Part shown: positions 36,052-36,347 of the stretch, in pieces
How the letters are laid out: each line of letters begins with the position of its first letter
Numbering within the stretch: position 1 is the stretch's first letter
Virus record (IMG/VR): IMGVR_UViG_3300044639_002063
Coordinates: 1-36,347 of that record
Length of the DNA: 36,347 nucleotides
Direction: 5' to 3' (one strand)
Origin: a virus
Notes under the pieces: generated by a model
The model's database searches: none
Told to the model about the DNA's origin: nothing
Seen by the model: the letters and a program-made list of their open reading frames with translations, nothing else
Position numbers and translations under genes: made by a program

Positions 36052-36067
36052 CAAATCACACCTTTAT

Positions 36068-36347
36068 ATGACTGAAAAAACTATTAAAATTAAAGAAGTT
36101 GAAACTTTGCTAAACGAAGGATACACTATAGAAGTAGATTCTCCAGATGGATTTGTTCCAGTATCAGCATTTGTTGATAAAGGAATGTGGGAAGAATATA
36201 TTCTACTTCTTAATAGCGGCAAAGTTATCCGAGTTAATGAAAATCATTTGTTTGAAACTGTTGATGGTTGGCAATATGCTAAAGATCTCGTACATAAAAA
36301 ACAAGAATACTTAACTGAAGATGGGTATCAAATTGGTATCGTTACGA
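36068..36347 (+). CDS. 41: C-intein of split gp41 (Hint domain), 3'-truncated by window
   Basis: At least 93 residues to the end of the window. It begins MTEKTIKIKEVETLLNEGYT, then IEVDSPDGFVPVSAF, YILLLNSGKVIRVNENHLFE and TVDGWQYAKDLVHKKQEYL. The last two are the Hint block B pattern (S/N-x-N-H-x-F-x-T...G-W-x-x-A-x-D-L), with the N-x-x-H active-site pair. The first half provides strands that in a normal intein belong to its N-terminal part, complementing the 18-residue N-intein of the upstream fragment. This arrangement matches atypically split inteins known from environmental phages. The end with His-Asn and the rest of gp41 (P-loop and motor) should lie just outside the window. No Shine-Dalgarno sequence precedes the ATG. 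Confidence 0.82.
   Translation, partial: MTEKTIKIKEVETLLNEGYTIEVDSPDGFVPVSAFVDKGMWEEYILLLNSGKVIRVNENHLFETVDGWQYAKDLVHKKQEYLTEDGYQIGIVT

Noticed and set aside
1-36347. TATAAATA count as proof of a late regulon
   Set aside because: At about 60% or more A+T several copies are expected by chance in both strands; only positions near starts were retained, with low confidence.
1-36347. tRNA genes, CRISPR arrays and transposases
   Set aside because: No cloverleaf-like tRNA, no spaced direct-repeat array and no transposase motif was seen on reading; gaps are short and explained by promoters and hairpins. tRNAscan was not run.

Overview
The window is part of the genome of a T4-like tailed phage (Straboviridae-type core, contractile-tail lineage). 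The evidence is collinearity with the T4 replication block plus clear sequence resemblance. The plus-strand order is gp46 (partial), gp45, a DsbA-like protein, gp44, gp62, RegA, gp43, then after a long accessory block gp42, a candidate DNA glycosyltransferase, UvsX, a gp40-like protein and gp41. DNA is AT-rich and almost every gene is on the plus strand. The combination of CobS/CobT-like proteins, Hsp20, MazG-like protein and a prolyl-hydroxylase-like oxygenase resembles environmental (aquatic) T4-like phages more than enteric ones. The presence of gp42 suggests that cytosine is replaced by hydroxymethylcytosine. The host cannot be named from this sequence.

Layout. (1) 1-14.0 kb, replication core: recombination nuclease gp46, a metalloprotease/vWA protein with a MoxR-type AAA+ partner (CobT/CobS-like), an HTH protein, a dNTP pyrophosphohydrolase, sliding clamp gp45, three small proteins including DsbA-like, clamp loader gp44/gp62, RegA, a membrane protein, an Ntn hydrolase, Hsp20 and DNA polymerase gp43. 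(2) 14.0-15.5 kb: a MazG-like hydrolase and a probable archaeo-eukaryotic-primase-like protein. (3) 15.5-30.3 kb: about 45 small, tightly packed, mostly unrecognised genes. Recognisable ones are a thioredoxin-like protein, a cREC receiver-like protein, a NIF/CTD-like HAD phosphatase, a YopX protein, a calcineurin-like phosphoesterase and a secreted double-psi-barrel protein flanked by a perfect 15-bp inverted repeat. (4) 30.3-34.6 kb: DNA modification and recombination genes (dCMP hydroxymethylase, Nmad1-like, glycosyltransferase, UvsX, 2OG-Fe(II) oxygenase, gp40-like). (5) 34.6 kb to the end: gp41 helicase broken inside its P-loop.

The most remarkable feature is at the right edge. The gp41 reading frame ends just after the P-loop-entry sequence ILAG, in an 18-residue tail that looks like the first strand of an intein (Cys1). 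A minus-strand HNH endonuclease gene follows, then a plus-strand ORF carrying the rest of a Hint/intein domain. This is the layout of an atypically split intein with an ultra-short N-part, splitting an essential helicase around a convergent homing endonuclease.

Regulation. At least 15 promoter-like sites share a TKTACA or TTTACT -35 and TATAAT -10, nearly always 17 bp apart. Several put the start codon only 6-10 nt after the -10 (predicted leaderless or near-leaderless mRNAs, including gene 43). A subset shares a GTAAGC element just downstream. Most internal genes lack a Shine-Dalgarno sequence and begin at A/T-only junctions, eight of them exactly TAA-T-ATG. No tRNA, rRNA, CRISPR array or transposase was seen.
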